Assembly (NCBI GenBank): GCA_959603585.1
Contig: CAUGYD010000008.1
Span: forward strand, 1-64,000
Source of the DNA: Scatosoma sp900555925
GTDB taxonomy: Bacteria > Bacillota > Clostridia > Christensenellales > Borkfalkiaceae
Direction of reading: 5' to 3'
DNA: 64,000 nt
Below, one piece after another: positions 1 through 8,086 of the stretch. The notes beneath the pieces are model-generated. The model was not told where the DNA came from. It made no database searches and saw only the letters and a list, made by a program, of their open reading frames with translations. The position numbers were made by a program, and so were the translations under genes. Position 1 is the first letter of the stretch. The number at the start of each line of letters is the position of its first letter.

Positions 1-119
1 TTTTTCAATTTCCTTCTTTATTTCTCTTGACTTTTATTTGCAGGTCTTATTGTTTCGTGCTTTCGGCCGCATTTTCCCGTCGCGGAATATGCCGCGGCGA
101 ATTTCGAGCTTCATCAACG
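1..119. other. Window edge, no supported gene
   Basis: This stretch lies downstream of the minus-strand TPR gene. On the minus strand it holds only a 26-codon open frame and, near position 10, a purine-rich AAGGAAATT run. That run could be the ribosome binding site of a gene starting just outside the window. I see no T-rich terminator hairpin and no recognisable product. Confidence 0.4.
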
Positions 120-1799
120 TTATTTCGATAAAACCGCCGCCATAATTCGATCCACGTTCTCCGAATGCGCGTCAAACGCGGGCGAAGCGGTCTTTGAATC
201 TTTTCCTACTTCTTTGAGCCCGCCGAGCAAATAAATCGCGCAGGCAAGATCATCGGAACTTTCCGCAAGCGCCCAACAATCTTTCTTAACAAAAACCCGA
301 TAGACGTACTCCGTCATCGCTTTGATTTTATCGCCGTAAACGTCGTTGATGATCGTAAATTTGGAAGCGACCTTTGCATGAGCTTCTACAAACCGTTTAT
401 GTTTTCTCTTGCCGATTTTTATCCGTGCGAGGTGTAAATCCCTATAAATATTGCAGACGACCACACCGAAAGTGTTATCTTCATTTCTCGAATATAAGAG
501 ACGCAGCGCTTCTATTTTGAGGACGTCCGACACCTCGCAGTCGAGAAGCATATCGCGAAGAAATCCGTCCGCGCGGGCGTGCTCCGCCGTGACGATGGCG
601 AGATACTGCAAGTCGTGCTCCATCCCGTCCATCTCGTCGAAACACCAGCGGAAATATCCCTCTTTCAAAGCAAGTGCTCCGAACAATTCCGCTTCCGCGC
701 GCGGATATTTTCCGATTTTTAAGAGCGCCCGACAACGTTTCGCCCGTTCCGCCTGCGGAATCTTATAAAAATAAGTCATTTCCGGTTCCGGCTCCGTTTC
801 GGGATTTTCCCGACGGCGGCGGATCGCTTTGAGATAGTATTCCGCCACGGCGGCGTCGGGATAAATGGTACACAGCGTTTCCAGCGCGGAAATCGCGAGC
901 TCCGTTTTTCCGCTCTTATAGGCAGCCACACCCTTGAAATAAAGCATATTTCCGTCATAGGGAATTTCTTTTTCCAAAGCGAGGAATTGCTGCAAAGCCT
1001 GCTCGTGAAGATCGTTTTCGCAGCAGACCGTAGCCACTTTATACTGCTCTTCCGGCGTAAGATTTTTCAGCCCGCAAAGTCGGAATGCCACCGCTTTGCT
1101 CTCTTCGTGTTTTCCCTGTTCGGTATATACCGCTGCGAGCGTAGCCAGCGCTTGAACGTTTCCTTGATTTTCATCGATGAGTGCGAGACAAATTTTTTCC
1201 GCTTCCTTCGCCCGTCCGGACAGGAGATATGCTACTGCCTGAATTTCCCGAGCGCGTTCGTAATCGGGCGATCCCTTTTCTACTTTGGACAGAATCGAGA
1301 TCGCGCGTTTACAGTCCCCGTTTTTCAAAGCGCGGGCTCCCGCTTCCGTCTCGCCCGAATAGTCCGCAAAGCGCGGCGGATACACAAAACGGAAATTGCT
1401 CCGTTTATCCCGTGCGAACGTTTCGGCTATCTCCAATTTATTTTCTTCCGTAAGGGTATCGTCCGCATCGATGAGTTTATTATAATAAAAAGCCGATTGC
1501 GCTTCGTTTCCCATATTCAGGTAGTTGACCGCGAGCCCCTCATAAATATCGGGCAAATCGTCTCCCGTACAGTTATCCATAAAACGGAACCAGCAATTCA
1601 CCGCGGAAGAATAGAGTTCCATGTTTTCATAGATATCGGAGAGCATCATATAAGTTTCCCCGTTTCCGCCGTATAAAGACATTTCCTTGTACGTGAAACG
1701 GAGGGCGGAGAGATAATTCCCTTCGTCGTAATATTTTTCCGCTCTTTCGCGCAGGCGATTCCTGCTGAAATCTATTTTCAACACCTTCCGTTCCGTCAT
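120..1799 (-). CDS. Tetratricopeptide-repeat protein
   Basis: The 559-residue product is soluble, with no signal peptide or membrane segment. It is built largely of helical TPR-like repeats. Recognisable units include an ALRFTYKEMSLYGGN segment near residue 35, a second group around residues 70-110 (SAVNCWFRF, NEAQSAFYYNKLI) and a third around 160-330 (AISILSKVEKG, EQALQQFLALE, ELAISALETLC). TPR arrays act as protein-binding scaffolds, and nothing here shows the partner. It is the last gene of a minus-strand run starting at 4760 and begins 33 bases after hslO. The start ATG follows AAAGGAG in TTTCTTTCC-rich DNA read on the minus strand. No catalytic domain is visible and the cellular role is unknown. 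Confidence 0.75.
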   Translation of the reverse strand: MTERKVLKIDFSRNRLRERAEKYYDEGNYLSALRFTYKEMSLYGGNGETYMMLSDIYENMELYSSAVNCWFRFMDNCTGDDLPDIYEGLAVNYLNMGNEAQSAFYYNKLIDADDTLTEENKLEIAETFARDKRSNFRFVYPPRFADYSGETEAGARALKNGDCKRAISILSKVEKGSPDYERAREIQAVAYLLSGRAKEAEKICLALIDENQGNVQALATLAAVYTEQGKHEESKAVAFRLCGLKNLTPEEQYKVATVCCENDLHEQALQQFLALEKEIPYDGNMLYFKGVAAYKSGKTELAISALETLCTIYPDAAVAEYYLKAIRRRRENPETEPEPEMTYFYKIPQAERAKRCRALLKIGKYPRAEAELFGALALKEGYFRWCFDEMDGMEHDLQYLAIVTAEHARADGFLRDMLLDCEVSDVLKIEALRLLYSRNEDNTFGVVVCNIYRDLHLARIKIGKRKHKRFVEAHAKVASKFTIINDVYGDKIKAMTEYVYRVFVKKDCWALAESSDDLACAIYLLGGLKEVGKDSKTASPAFDAHSENVDRIMAAVLSK

Positions 1800-1832
1800 G
1801 CAAACTCCTTTCTTGGTTTCCGGACCGACTCG

Positions 1833-2660
1833 TTACGGAAACATCTCTTTTACGTCTTCCCTCGTAAAGCGGTAATCCCTATTGCAATAATGACAATGTA
1901 CCTTTATTTCACCCTCTTCCCGTAAAATTTTTTCCAGCTCGTCTCTTCCGAGGGAAACCAAAACACCTTTCAAATACTCTCTCGAACAATTACATTTATA
2001 TGCCGCTTCCCGCAGCTCCAATCCCACCGATTTTGCCGAAAAATAAGTTTCTGCGACTTTTTTGAGTCCGATTGCTTTTATCTCTTCGGCAATCTTTTTG
2101 AGATCTTTTCCCTTCGGAAGCTCCCGTACCGTCTTTTCGTCCGCAAAGGGCAGCGGCTGCAAAACGGCCGCGGAAGCAAACGTACATTTCCCCTCTTCCG
2201 ACAATTCGACGACCGTCGCGATAAAAGTAGGAAGCTGCTCGCTGATTCGATAATATTCCTCGAACGCGCCGTCCGCGTCCCCGCTTTCGGGAAGCTCGCA
2301 CATCCCCACAAACGGGCGACTGTAATCGTCGTCGCGCACAACCGTAAACGTACCTTTGTTTCCGAAACCGCACGATTTCCAATCTTCAACGGAGTCGATA
2401 TAACCCCGAACATATAATTTGCGATTTCCCGAAACGCACAGAGAACCGAAATCGCCCCTGACGGTTACCGATATTTCTCCGGTCTCCTCTTTCAGACAGG
2501 CACTCATAAATGTTGCCGCCGCCAATGCCTTTCCTAAAATAATCGACGAGGAAGGAGTCAAATGATGCAGTCTTATCGCTTCTGAGACAATCTCCGTCGC
2601 ATCTATCAAAGTCAAGGAAACCCGCTCGTCACGAATGAGCGTCCTTAAAACGTTCTCCAT
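1833..2660 (-). CDS. hslO: Hsp33 redox-regulated chaperone
   Basis: This is the Hsp33 family, a cytoplasmic holdase that is inactive when reduced and zinc-bound and active when its C-terminal cysteines are oxidised. The C-terminal redox switch is intact: a CxC pair at residues 223 and 225 (KCNCSREY) and a CxxC pair at 256 and 259 (CHYC). The length of 275 residues is slightly below the usual 290. The N-terminal substrate-binding fold contains the typical HHLTPSSSIILGKALAAAT segment near residue 35. It sits 12 bases downstream of a methyltransferase gene and 33 bases upstream of a TPR gene, so the three are probably co-transcribed. All four zinc ligands are present, so I expect a functional protein. 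Confidence 0.93.
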   Translation of the reverse strand: MENVLRTLIRDERVSLTLIDATEIVSEAIRLHHLTPSSSIILGKALAAATFMSACLKEETGEISVTVRGDFGSLCVSGNRKLYVRGYIDSVEDWKSCGFGNKGTFTVVRDDDYSRPFVGMCELPESGDADGAFEEYYRISEQLPTFIATVVELSEEGKCTFASAAVLQPLPFADEKTVRELPKGKDLKKIAEEIKAIGLKKVAETYFSAKSVGLELREAAYKCNCSREYLKGVLVSLGRDELEKILREEGEIKVHCHYCNRDYRFTREDVKEMFP

Positions 2661-2672
2661 ATTCCCATATTC

Positions 2673-3407
2673 TCAGTTCCGCTGTGCCAAAAAAACGAGT
2701 CGGTCGCTCAAAGTTTTATCTTCTCCGAGATGACCTTCCGTTTTTAGAACCGTAAACCCGCAAGAGCACAACGCGGAAACGATTTCTTCCTCCTCGTAAA
2801 TATATTGAATGTGCCGTTCGTCCCGACGGGAAAACGCGCCGTCACCGTACCGAACGAACAGAGTGACGTCCATCGTTACTCTGTCTCCTGCAAGAGTATT
2901 AAAAGAAAGATAAACGACATCTTCCCGATCGTCCGCGCAAACAGTATTTGCAATCTTTTCGCGAAATTTGCGCGGAGAACTGATATCGAAAAGAAATATC
3001 CCCTTTTTATTTAACGCGGAACGGACGTTTCCAAACGCTTTTTTGAGTTTTTCTTTGGGAATGTAATTGACGCAGTCATTGACGGCAGTAGCAAAATCGA
3101 ATTTTTCCGGCGTCTTGAACCTTGCTATATCTCCTTGCAAATATCGGATATTCGCTCCCTCCTGTCGGGAACGCCGCATGGCGAAGTTCAACATTTCGGG
3201 AGAAATATCCAACCCCGTCATCGCATAGCCCGCGCGATGAAAAGCTCGCGTGAACCATCCGCCGCCACAGCCGATATCGAGTCCGCTCCTCAACGGAAAT
3301 GCGCCGAGTTTCGCAATTAAATACTGCGACCAATTTTCATAGCCGCAGTCATCGTTGAGATATTCGAACCAATCGGCAAGCCCTGCATAAGCCGCTTCCC
3401 GCTCCAT
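2673..3407 (-). CDS. Class I SAM-dependent methyltransferase
   Basis: This 244-residue cytoplasmic protein has a Rossmann-type SAM-binding core. Motif I is GLDIGCGGGWFTRAF near residue 42, the acidic residue ending strand 2 is in GLDIS near 67, and motif II/III follows as FDFATAVNDCVNYI near 100. Sequences of this shape are usually annotated as Methyltransf_11/25 or UbiE-like small-molecule methyltransferases. The substrate cannot be read from the sequence. The start ATG is preceded by AAGGAGAAG at good spacing. It lies between a membrane-protein gene and hslO, 14 bases after a hairpin that may partly terminate the upstream transcript. Confidence 0.85.
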   Translation of the reverse strand: MEREAAYAGLADWFEYLNDDCGYENWSQYLIAKLGAFPLRSGLDIGCGGGWFTRAFHRAGYAMTGLDISPEMLNFAMRRSRQEGANIRYLQGDIARFKTPEKFDFATAVNDCVNYIPKEKLKKAFGNVRSALNKKGIFLFDISSPRKFREKIANTVCADDREDVVYLSFNTLAGDRVTMDVTLFVRYGDGAFSRRDERHIQYIYEEEEIVSALCSCGFTVLKTEGHLGEDKTLSDRLVFLAQRN

Positions 3408-3420
3408 ATCTTCTTCTCCT

Positions 3421-3454
3421 TAAAACAAGCCCAGCCGGACAGATAATCCGGCTG
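3421..3454 (-). terminator. Hairpin between membrane-protein gene and methyltransferase
   Basis: An 8-bp stem CAGCCGGA/TCCGGCTG (3432-3439 with 3447-3454) is followed on the minus strand by GGGCTTGTTTTA. This is a modest intrinsic terminator or attenuator. The methyltransferase ribosome binding site follows immediately, so some read-through is probable. Confidence 0.6.
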
Positions 3455-3464
3455 AGTCCTGGAA

Positions 3465-4760
3465 TTATTCCCCGAGCATCTTGGGCGGTTTTCTCTTTTT
3501 CTTCCTGCCCTTTTTGTCCGTTTCTTCCTGCAAAGCCTTTTCCCGTTCCTCGAATTGTTTATTATAGTCTACGTATCTCTTATCGTTCTTATGCTCCTGC
3601 TCGTAGGCTTCGGTATCCTCTGCAATATTTTGTTTACTCTCTCTAAGGCGCTGCAAGTCCTCCCGCGTGAAGGACTGCGGAAGCTCGTATACCTGCAACG
3701 AGTCATCGATCGGTTTAATCGGACGGGAAACTAACTTGGATTTTCCGGCGGCCAAAATGGCGCGCTTATATTGAAGAGCCGCTTCACTCTCTCCGCCCTC
3801 CAAGGCGCTTGTCCCGTCTTTGTTGTAAATTCCTCTGCCGACCTTCGCCCCTTTGATATTGGGGTTAATGAATTTATCGAACGCCCACTGTGCGAAGTCC
3901 AACCACACGAGCAAGGCATACGCGAAAGCAAACAGAATGAGAAGCATACCCGCAATCAACGTAAAAATGCCTCCGCCGATTAAAAAGAGCCCGAACGGAA
4001 GAAGCGCAAGCACGCCGAAAAACAATGACTGCGGCAACATGCCTATCGTCATGAGGAAAGAATTTTTAATGAGCGTCCAAACCCCTTGCTTATAGTTTAC
4101 TCCGAGCGCAATCATCCAAAGGGACATCATCGCGGCAAGCGCTATGACGATACCGCTGAACGCCTCGGAAATGCGGAACCAAACTCGTTGTCCCTTGCTC
4201 AGCGACTGGGTAACGATGGACAACTCGGTAATATTTATAAGCGACTTACAAAGGAGCATGATGAGGGAGAAGAACAGAGCCGCTTGAAGAGCATTCCAAA
4301 AGTTCAATTTGACGCCACGCCAAAAGTCGTTCGCGACAAAAATCCCTTCGGTCCAAACCATATTGCGGATAACGTACATTCCGCCCGAAAGCCCTACCGC
4401 CGCGATAAAAGAAGCGACAGCGATGGCTCCGTACATAATCGCATCCGTCTGCATGAGCAGCATTTCCGAAAAGCCCACGATACTCGGCTGGGCCGGATAA
4501 CCGACAGTGAGATTTGCCCCGAACGGATAAGTAATGCCGTTACTCTGATCCATAACAAAGCGAAAGATAAAAATTGCAATGATGGGAATGAAGAAAATCA
4601 GAATAAGTAAATTGACCTTAAAAATTTTGCCGAAATTGCCCTTAAAAATATCCCAGAATAGCTGCCAGCGATTTGTAGGCAAAGTACTTCTCGCGTACTC
4701 CTCGCTTTTTTCCTTGCCCTCGAGCATTCGGGCAATCAGCCCTTTCTTTTCCTGTGCCAT
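3465..4760 (-). CDS. Polytopic membrane protein, DUF624 (YesL)-like
   Basis: The 431-residue protein has about six hydrophobic segments between residues 45 and 280, then a charged cytoplasmic tail of about 140 residues ending in a KKGRKKKRKPPK basic stretch. The middle segment (GLSGGMYVIRNMVWTEG, then NDFWRGVKLNFWNAL) resembles the DUF624/YesL family, which is often found near sugar-transport genes in Bacillota, although no transporter is adjacent here. The biochemical role is unknown. It is the first gene of the minus-strand run and has its own promoter (4806-4834). The ATG at 4760 is preceded by TTTTTTGGAG. The long charged C-terminal tail is unusual for DUF624 proteins and makes the family call tentative. 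Confidence 0.6.
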   Translation of the reverse strand: MAQEKKGLIARMLEGKEKSEEYARSTLPTNRWQLFWDIFKGNFGKIFKVNLLILIFFIPIIAIFIFRFVMDQSNGITYPFGANLTVGYPAQPSIVGFSEMLLMQTDAIMYGAIAVASFIAAVGLSGGMYVIRNMVWTEGIFVANDFWRGVKLNFWNALQAALFFSLIMLLCKSLINITELSIVTQSLSKGQRVWFRISEAFSGIVIALAAMMSLWMIALGVNYKQGVWTLIKNSFLMTIGMLPQSLFFGVLALLPFGLFLIGGGIFTLIAGMLLILFAFAYALLVWLDFAQWAFDKFINPNIKGAKVGRGIYNKDGTSALEGGESEAALQYKRAILAAGKSKLVSRPIKPIDDSLQVYELPQSFTREDLQRLRESKQNIAEDTEAYEQEHKNDKRYVDYNKQFEEREKALQEETDKKGRKKKRKPPKMLGE

Positions 4761-4805
4761 GTATAAAACTCCAAAAAAATTAATTATCAGAAAACCTGCT
4801 TATTT

Positions 4806-4834
4806 ATTGTACTACAATTTTATGATTATTTCAA
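4806..4834 (-). promoter_or_regulatory. Sigma-A-type promoter, membrane-protein operon
   Basis: On the minus strand TTGAAA (4834-4829) and TACAAT (4811-4806) are separated by 17 bases. Start of transcription is expected near 4799, about 40 bases before the ATG at 4760. It diverges from the lysine-operon promoter. Confidence 0.75.
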
Positions 4835-4883
4835 GGAAAATTCGAAAAAATTTCAAATAAAATTTTCAATCGGGCAAAAATCT

Positions 4884-4912
4884 TTGACATTTCCCGTGGC
4901 TTGTGTTAGAAT
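4884..4912 (+). promoter_or_regulatory. Sigma-A-type promoter of the lysine operon
   Basis: Consensus TTGACA (4884-4889) and TAGAAT (4907-4912) have an exact 17-base spacer. Transcription is predicted to begin near 4919, three bases before the first paired base of the riboswitch. Confidence 0.9.
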
Positions 4913-4921
4913 AAAACCGTT

Positions 4922-5100
4922 AAATAGAGGAGCGGAAGAACAAGAGTACTCCGCCGTAAAGCAAAATACGGAAGATTTTGCGGCCGAAGAGCATACGGCG
5001 GACTGGAAAGGGTATCTCCGCCGAAACGCGGTGCCTTCCTTCCGCGTTGGGCATACGGGAGAATACCTGCATGACTGTCACCGTCCGTGAAGCGCTATTT
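4922..5100 (+). promoter_or_regulatory. Lysine riboswitch (L box)
   Basis: The aptamer carries the conserved blocks of the lysine riboswitch in order: AGAGGAGCG and AAGAGTA at 4925-4948, AAAGGGTAT with CCGCCGAA at 5007-5024, GGGCATACGGGAGAATACC at 5049-5067, TGACTGTCA at 5072-5080 and GAAGCGCTA at 5089-5097. Helix P1 is closed by AAATAG (4922-4927) with CTATTT (5095-5100). Lysine binding stabilises P1 and should favour the terminator at 5139. The aptamer precedes asd-dapA-dapB, the committed steps to diaminopimelate and lysine, which is the expected target of this class. Confidence 0.93.
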
Positions 5101-5138
5101 ACCGAATCCATCTGAGGATTCCCTATGTTGCGAACGCG

Positions 5139-5161
5139 AGACGGCCTGTGCCGTCTTTTTT
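5139..5161 (+). terminator. Riboswitch expression-platform terminator
   Basis: A perfect 7-bp stem AGACGGC/GCCGTCT (5139-5145 with 5150-5156) with a CTGT loop is followed by a run of T. It lies between the lysine aptamer and asd and is the likely regulated terminator. Confidence 0.9.
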
Positions 5162-5201
5162 GTTGTTCCTCTCTTTATTCAAACATTCCAAGGAGATTTT
5201 T

Positions 5202-6281
5202 ATGAAACAATACAATGCCGGCGTCATCGGCGCTACGGGAATGGTGGGACAGCGATTCCTCCTCCTGCTCGAAAATCACCCTCTGTTCAAAGTTACGGCT
5301 TTGGCAGCGTCCGGTCGTTCCGCCGGAAAAACTTACGGGGAAGCCGTCAAGGACAAATGGGCGTTCGACCGTCCCGTTCCCGAAAAATATATTTCCATGA
5401 CCGTTTTCGACGCGGAAAAGGACGCGGATGTCATAGCGGAAAAAGTCGATTTCGTCTTTTGTGCCGTCAATATGGATAAAGCAAAGATAAAAGCGCTCGA
5501 AGAGAGCTATGCAAAACGGGAAATTCCCGTAGTTTCGAATAATTCCGCTCATCGCTTTACCCCGGACGTACCTATGGTGATTCCCGAAATCAATCCGGAG
5601 CACCTCGAAATCATCTCTGCGCAAAAAGAGCGCCTCGGGACAAAGAAGGGTTTTATCGCAGTCAAGTCCAATTGTTCTTTGCAGTCTTATGTTCCCCTTC
5701 TGCACCCGTTGAAAAAATTTAATATAAAATCGGCGGCCGTATGTACTTATCAGGCTATTTCCGGAGCGGGAAAAACATTTGCGACCATGCCGGAAATCAT
5801 CGATAATGTAATCCCCTATATCGGCGGCGAAGAGGAAAAAAGCGAAAAGGAACCCTTAAAAATCTGGGGACACATCGAAGGAAAGGAAATCGTTTCCGCA
5901 AACGGTCCCGTAATTACGGCACAATGTCTCAGAGTACCCGTTTCCGACGGGCATATGGCGGCCGTATTCGTCTCCTTTGAAAAAAAGCCCTCCAAAGAAG
6001 AAATACTCGAAGCGTGGGCGACTTACAGCGGAGAGCCGCAGGCACTCAAACTCCCCTCCGCACCCGAAAGATTCATCCGTTATTTTGAAGAGGACGCGCG
6101 GCCGCAGACGAAATCCGACCGCATGGAGGGAGGCGGCATGACGATATCGGCGGGCCGTCTGCGCGAAGATACGGTATTCGATTATAAATTCGTAGGACTT
6201 TCCCACAACACGCTGCGGGGCGCGGCGGGAGGCGCGGTGCTTCTTGCGGAGCTGTTGGCAGCCAAGGGATATTTTGGTTAA
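5202..6281 (+). CDS. asd: Aspartate-semialdehyde dehydrogenase
   Basis: Asd reduces aspartyl-phosphate to aspartate semialdehyde with NADPH, the branch point to lysine/diaminopimelate, threonine and methionine. The 359-residue protein has the N-terminal nucleotide motif VIGATGMVGQRF near residue 7, the catalytic cysteine in KSNCSLQSYVPLLHP near 156, and QAISGAG near 186. The SNCS context and the GRSAGKTYGEAV segment place it in the archaeal/fungal-like Asd subfamily, distinct from the classical proteobacterial type. The start at 5202 is chosen because it follows CCAAGGAGA at ideal spacing. An upstream in-frame extension would run into the terminator. It is the first gene of the riboswitch-controlled operon. 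Confidence 0.95.
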   Translation: MKQYNAGVIGATGMVGQRFLLLLENHPLFKVTALAASGRSAGKTYGEAVKDKWAFDRPVPEKYISMTVFDAEKDADVIAEKVDFVFCAVNMDKAKIKALEESYAKREIPVVSNNSAHRFTPDVPMVIPEINPEHLEIISAQKERLGTKKGFIAVKSNCSLQSYVPLLHPLKKFNIKSAAVCTYQAISGAGKTFATMPEIIDNVIPYIGGEEEKSEKEPLKIWGHIEGKEIVSANGPVITAQCLRVPVSDGHMAAVFVSFEKKPSKEEILEAWATYSGEPQALKLPSAPERFIRYFEEDARPQTKSDRMEGGGMTISAGRLREDTVFDYKFVGLSHNTLRGAAGGAVLLAELLAAKGYFG

Positions 6282-6340
6282 ATGAAAAATAACCTCTAAA
6301 AAAGTAACTAAAACGGGGTTTAGGGAGAATATAGTATATT

Positions 6341-7234
6341 ATGACAGGATTTTTCAGCGGCACCGCCACTGCGATGATCACCCCCTTCGGGGCGGACGGC
6401 GGAGTGAATTTTAACTCTTTCGGGGAAATGATAGAACGCCAGATTACGGCCGGCACGGATATGCTGGTTATTCTCGGCACTACCGGGGAACCCGCGACGA
6501 TGACGGAGGAAGAAAAAGTTTCCGTAATGGAATACTCCGTGAAAAAGGCAAAAGGACGAATCAAAATCGTCTTCGGCTGCGGAAGCAACTGCACCGACCA
6601 TGCCGTATCTGCAGCAAAACAAGCGGAGGCTATCGGCGCAGACGGACTTCTCGCCGTCACCCCCTATTACAACAAATGTACACAAAACGGACTTTACGCC
6701 TACTATAAGAGCATCTGCGAAGCGGTAAAAATTCCCGTGATCGCCTACAATGTTCCCTCCCGCACGGGCGTGAATATCCAGCCCGCGACGATGGCGCGCA
6801 TCGCGGAAATCCCCAATATGGCGGGAATCAAAGACGCGGGCGGAAACATGAGCCAGACCATGGAAATCTTTCGCTTTATCCGCGGGAAATGCGACTTATA
6901 CTCGGGCGAAGACGCGCTCAACTTTCCCATTTTGGCCGTCGGCGGCAGCGGTGTCATCTCGGTGCTTTCCAACGTGGTGCCCGCCGATGTCAAAAAACTC
7001 TACACCCTCATCAAGGAGGGAAGAACGGAGGAAGCATGCGCGCTCCAAGATAAACTTCTACCGCTCTCGCAGGCTTGTTTCCTCGAAGTCAATCCTATTC
7101 CCGCAAAAGCGGCCATGAATCTCTTGGGCTTCGATGCGGGAACGCCCCGCGCTCCCTTATCGGAAATAGAGCCGAACAATAAAGAAAAACTCCGCAAAGC
7201 CATGTCGGATTACGGTTTGGAGATAAAAGCATGA
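6341..7234 (+). CDS. dapA: 4-hydroxy-tetrahydrodipicolinate synthase
   Basis: DapA condenses pyruvate with aspartate semialdehyde through a Schiff-base lysine, the first step specific to diaminopimelate. The 297-residue TIM-barrel protein shows GTATAMITPF at the N terminus, the LGTTGEPATM substrate loop near residue 46, the catalytic tyrosine in YNVPSRTG near 135, and the Schiff-base lysine in MAGIKDAGGN near 163. Length is normal for the family. A GGGAG site lies 13 bases before the ATG, rather far, so translation may be moderate. It overlaps dapB by four bases (ATGA), implying translational coupling. Confidence 0.96.
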   Translation: MTGFFSGTATAMITPFGADGGVNFNSFGEMIERQITAGTDMLVILGTTGEPATMTEEEKVSVMEYSVKKAKGRIKIVFGCGSNCTDHAVSAAKQAEAIGADGLLAVTPYYNKCTQNGLYAYYKSICEAVKIPVIAYNVPSRTGVNIQPATMARIAEIPNMAGIKDAGGNMSQTMEIFRFIRGKCDLYSGEDALNFPILAVGGSGVISVLSNVVPADVKKLYTLIKEGRTEEACALQDKLLPLSQACFLEVNPIPAKAAMNLLGFDAGTPRAPLSEIEPNNKEKLRKAMSDYGLEIKA

Positions 7235-7983
7235 CGAACATTCTCATTTGCGGCATTTCGGGGAAAATGGGCGGAAACGTCCTTTCCCTTTTAGAAAACG
7301 ATCCCGAAGCCAAAGCCGTTTGCGGCGTGGACTTCTATCCTAAACAGCTTTCCGTTCCCGTTTATAAAACGTTCTCGGAAGTAAAGGAACCCGTCGATGT
7401 CATCATCGACTTTTCCTCTCCGGAAGCACTTGAAGACCGCCTGAAATTCGCCGAGGAAAAAGGCGCGGGCATCGTCCTCGCGTGTACGGGATTCAACGAG
7501 AAAGAACTCGCGCTCGTCGATGAATATTCCGCTCGCGTGGCAATTTTCAAAACGGCAAATCTCTCGCTCGGAATCAATCTGATGCAGGCGCTTTGTAAAG
7601 CGGCGGCAGAAGTTTTGGGCGAAGCGTTCGACGTGGAAATCGTAGAACGTCATCACAATCTGAAAAAGGACGCTCCCTCCGGCACTGCCTTGATGCTGGC
7701 CGACAGCATCAACGAAGTATTCGACGGCAAGAAAAAATATGTCGAAGGACGCAGCGGAATCGTCGGTGCACGGACGCGGGAAGAAATCGGAATTCATGCG
7801 GTTCGCGGCGGGACTATCGTCGGCGAGCATGAAGTGATGTTCGCAGGGGAGGACGAAATTCTTACCATTTCGCACAGCGCTCGCAGCAAGCGGGTTTTTG
7901 CGGCGGGAGCAATCCGCGCGGCGAAATTTCTTGCGGGAAAAGCGCCCGGAAAATACGACATGCAAAATCTGTTAAATTCATAA
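7231..7983 (+). CDS. dapB: 4-hydroxy-tetrahydrodipicolinate reductase
   Basis: DapB reduces the DapA product with NAD(P)H. The 250-residue protein starts with the dinucleotide-binding motif ILICGISGKMGGNV and has the conserved DFSSPEAL segment near residue 52. Its signature ERHHNLKKDAPSGTAL near 135-150 contains the catalytic histidine pair and the lysine. Further family motifs are VRGGTIVGEHEVMFAG and the C-terminal SRKRVFAAGA-type segment. It overlaps dapA by four bases and is the last gene of the operon, followed by a strong terminator. The remaining lysine-pathway genes (for example dapL, dapF, lysA) are not in the window. Confidence 0.96.
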   Translation: MTNILICGISGKMGGNVLSLLENDPEAKAVCGVDFYPKQLSVPVYKTFSEVKEPVDVIIDFSSPEALEDRLKFAEEKGAGIVLACTGFNEKELALVDEYSARVAIFKTANLSLGINLMQALCKAAAEVLGEAFDVEIVERHHNLKKDAPSGTALMLADSINEVFDGKKKYVEGRSGIVGARTREEIGIHAVRGGTIVGEHEVMFAGEDEILTISHSARSKRVFAAGAIRAAKFLAGKAPGKYDMQNLLNS

Positions 7984-7990
7984 TACCGAC

Positions 7991-8016
7991 GCCGCGTCAT
8001 CGAGACGCGGCCGTTT
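7991..8016 (+). terminator. Terminator of the lysine operon
   Basis: A perfect 8-bp stem GCCGCGTC/GACGCGGC (7991-7998 with 8004-8011) is followed by CGTTTTG, eight bases after the dapB stop. Confidence 0.85.
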
Positions 8017-8027
8017 TGCAAAATAAA

Positions 8028-8059
8028 AAAAGCGGCCTCCCCTTTCGAAGGCCGCTTTT
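8028..8059. terminator. Bidirectional terminator between dapB and gltX
   Basis: An 11-bp stem AAAAGCGGCCT/AGGCCGCTTTT (8028-8038 with 8049-8059) is flanked by A and T runs on its two sides. It can terminate both the plus lysine operon and the minus gltX operon, which converge here. Confidence 0.88.
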
Positions 8060-8086
8060 CTATTTACTTTTTTATAACACGGCAAG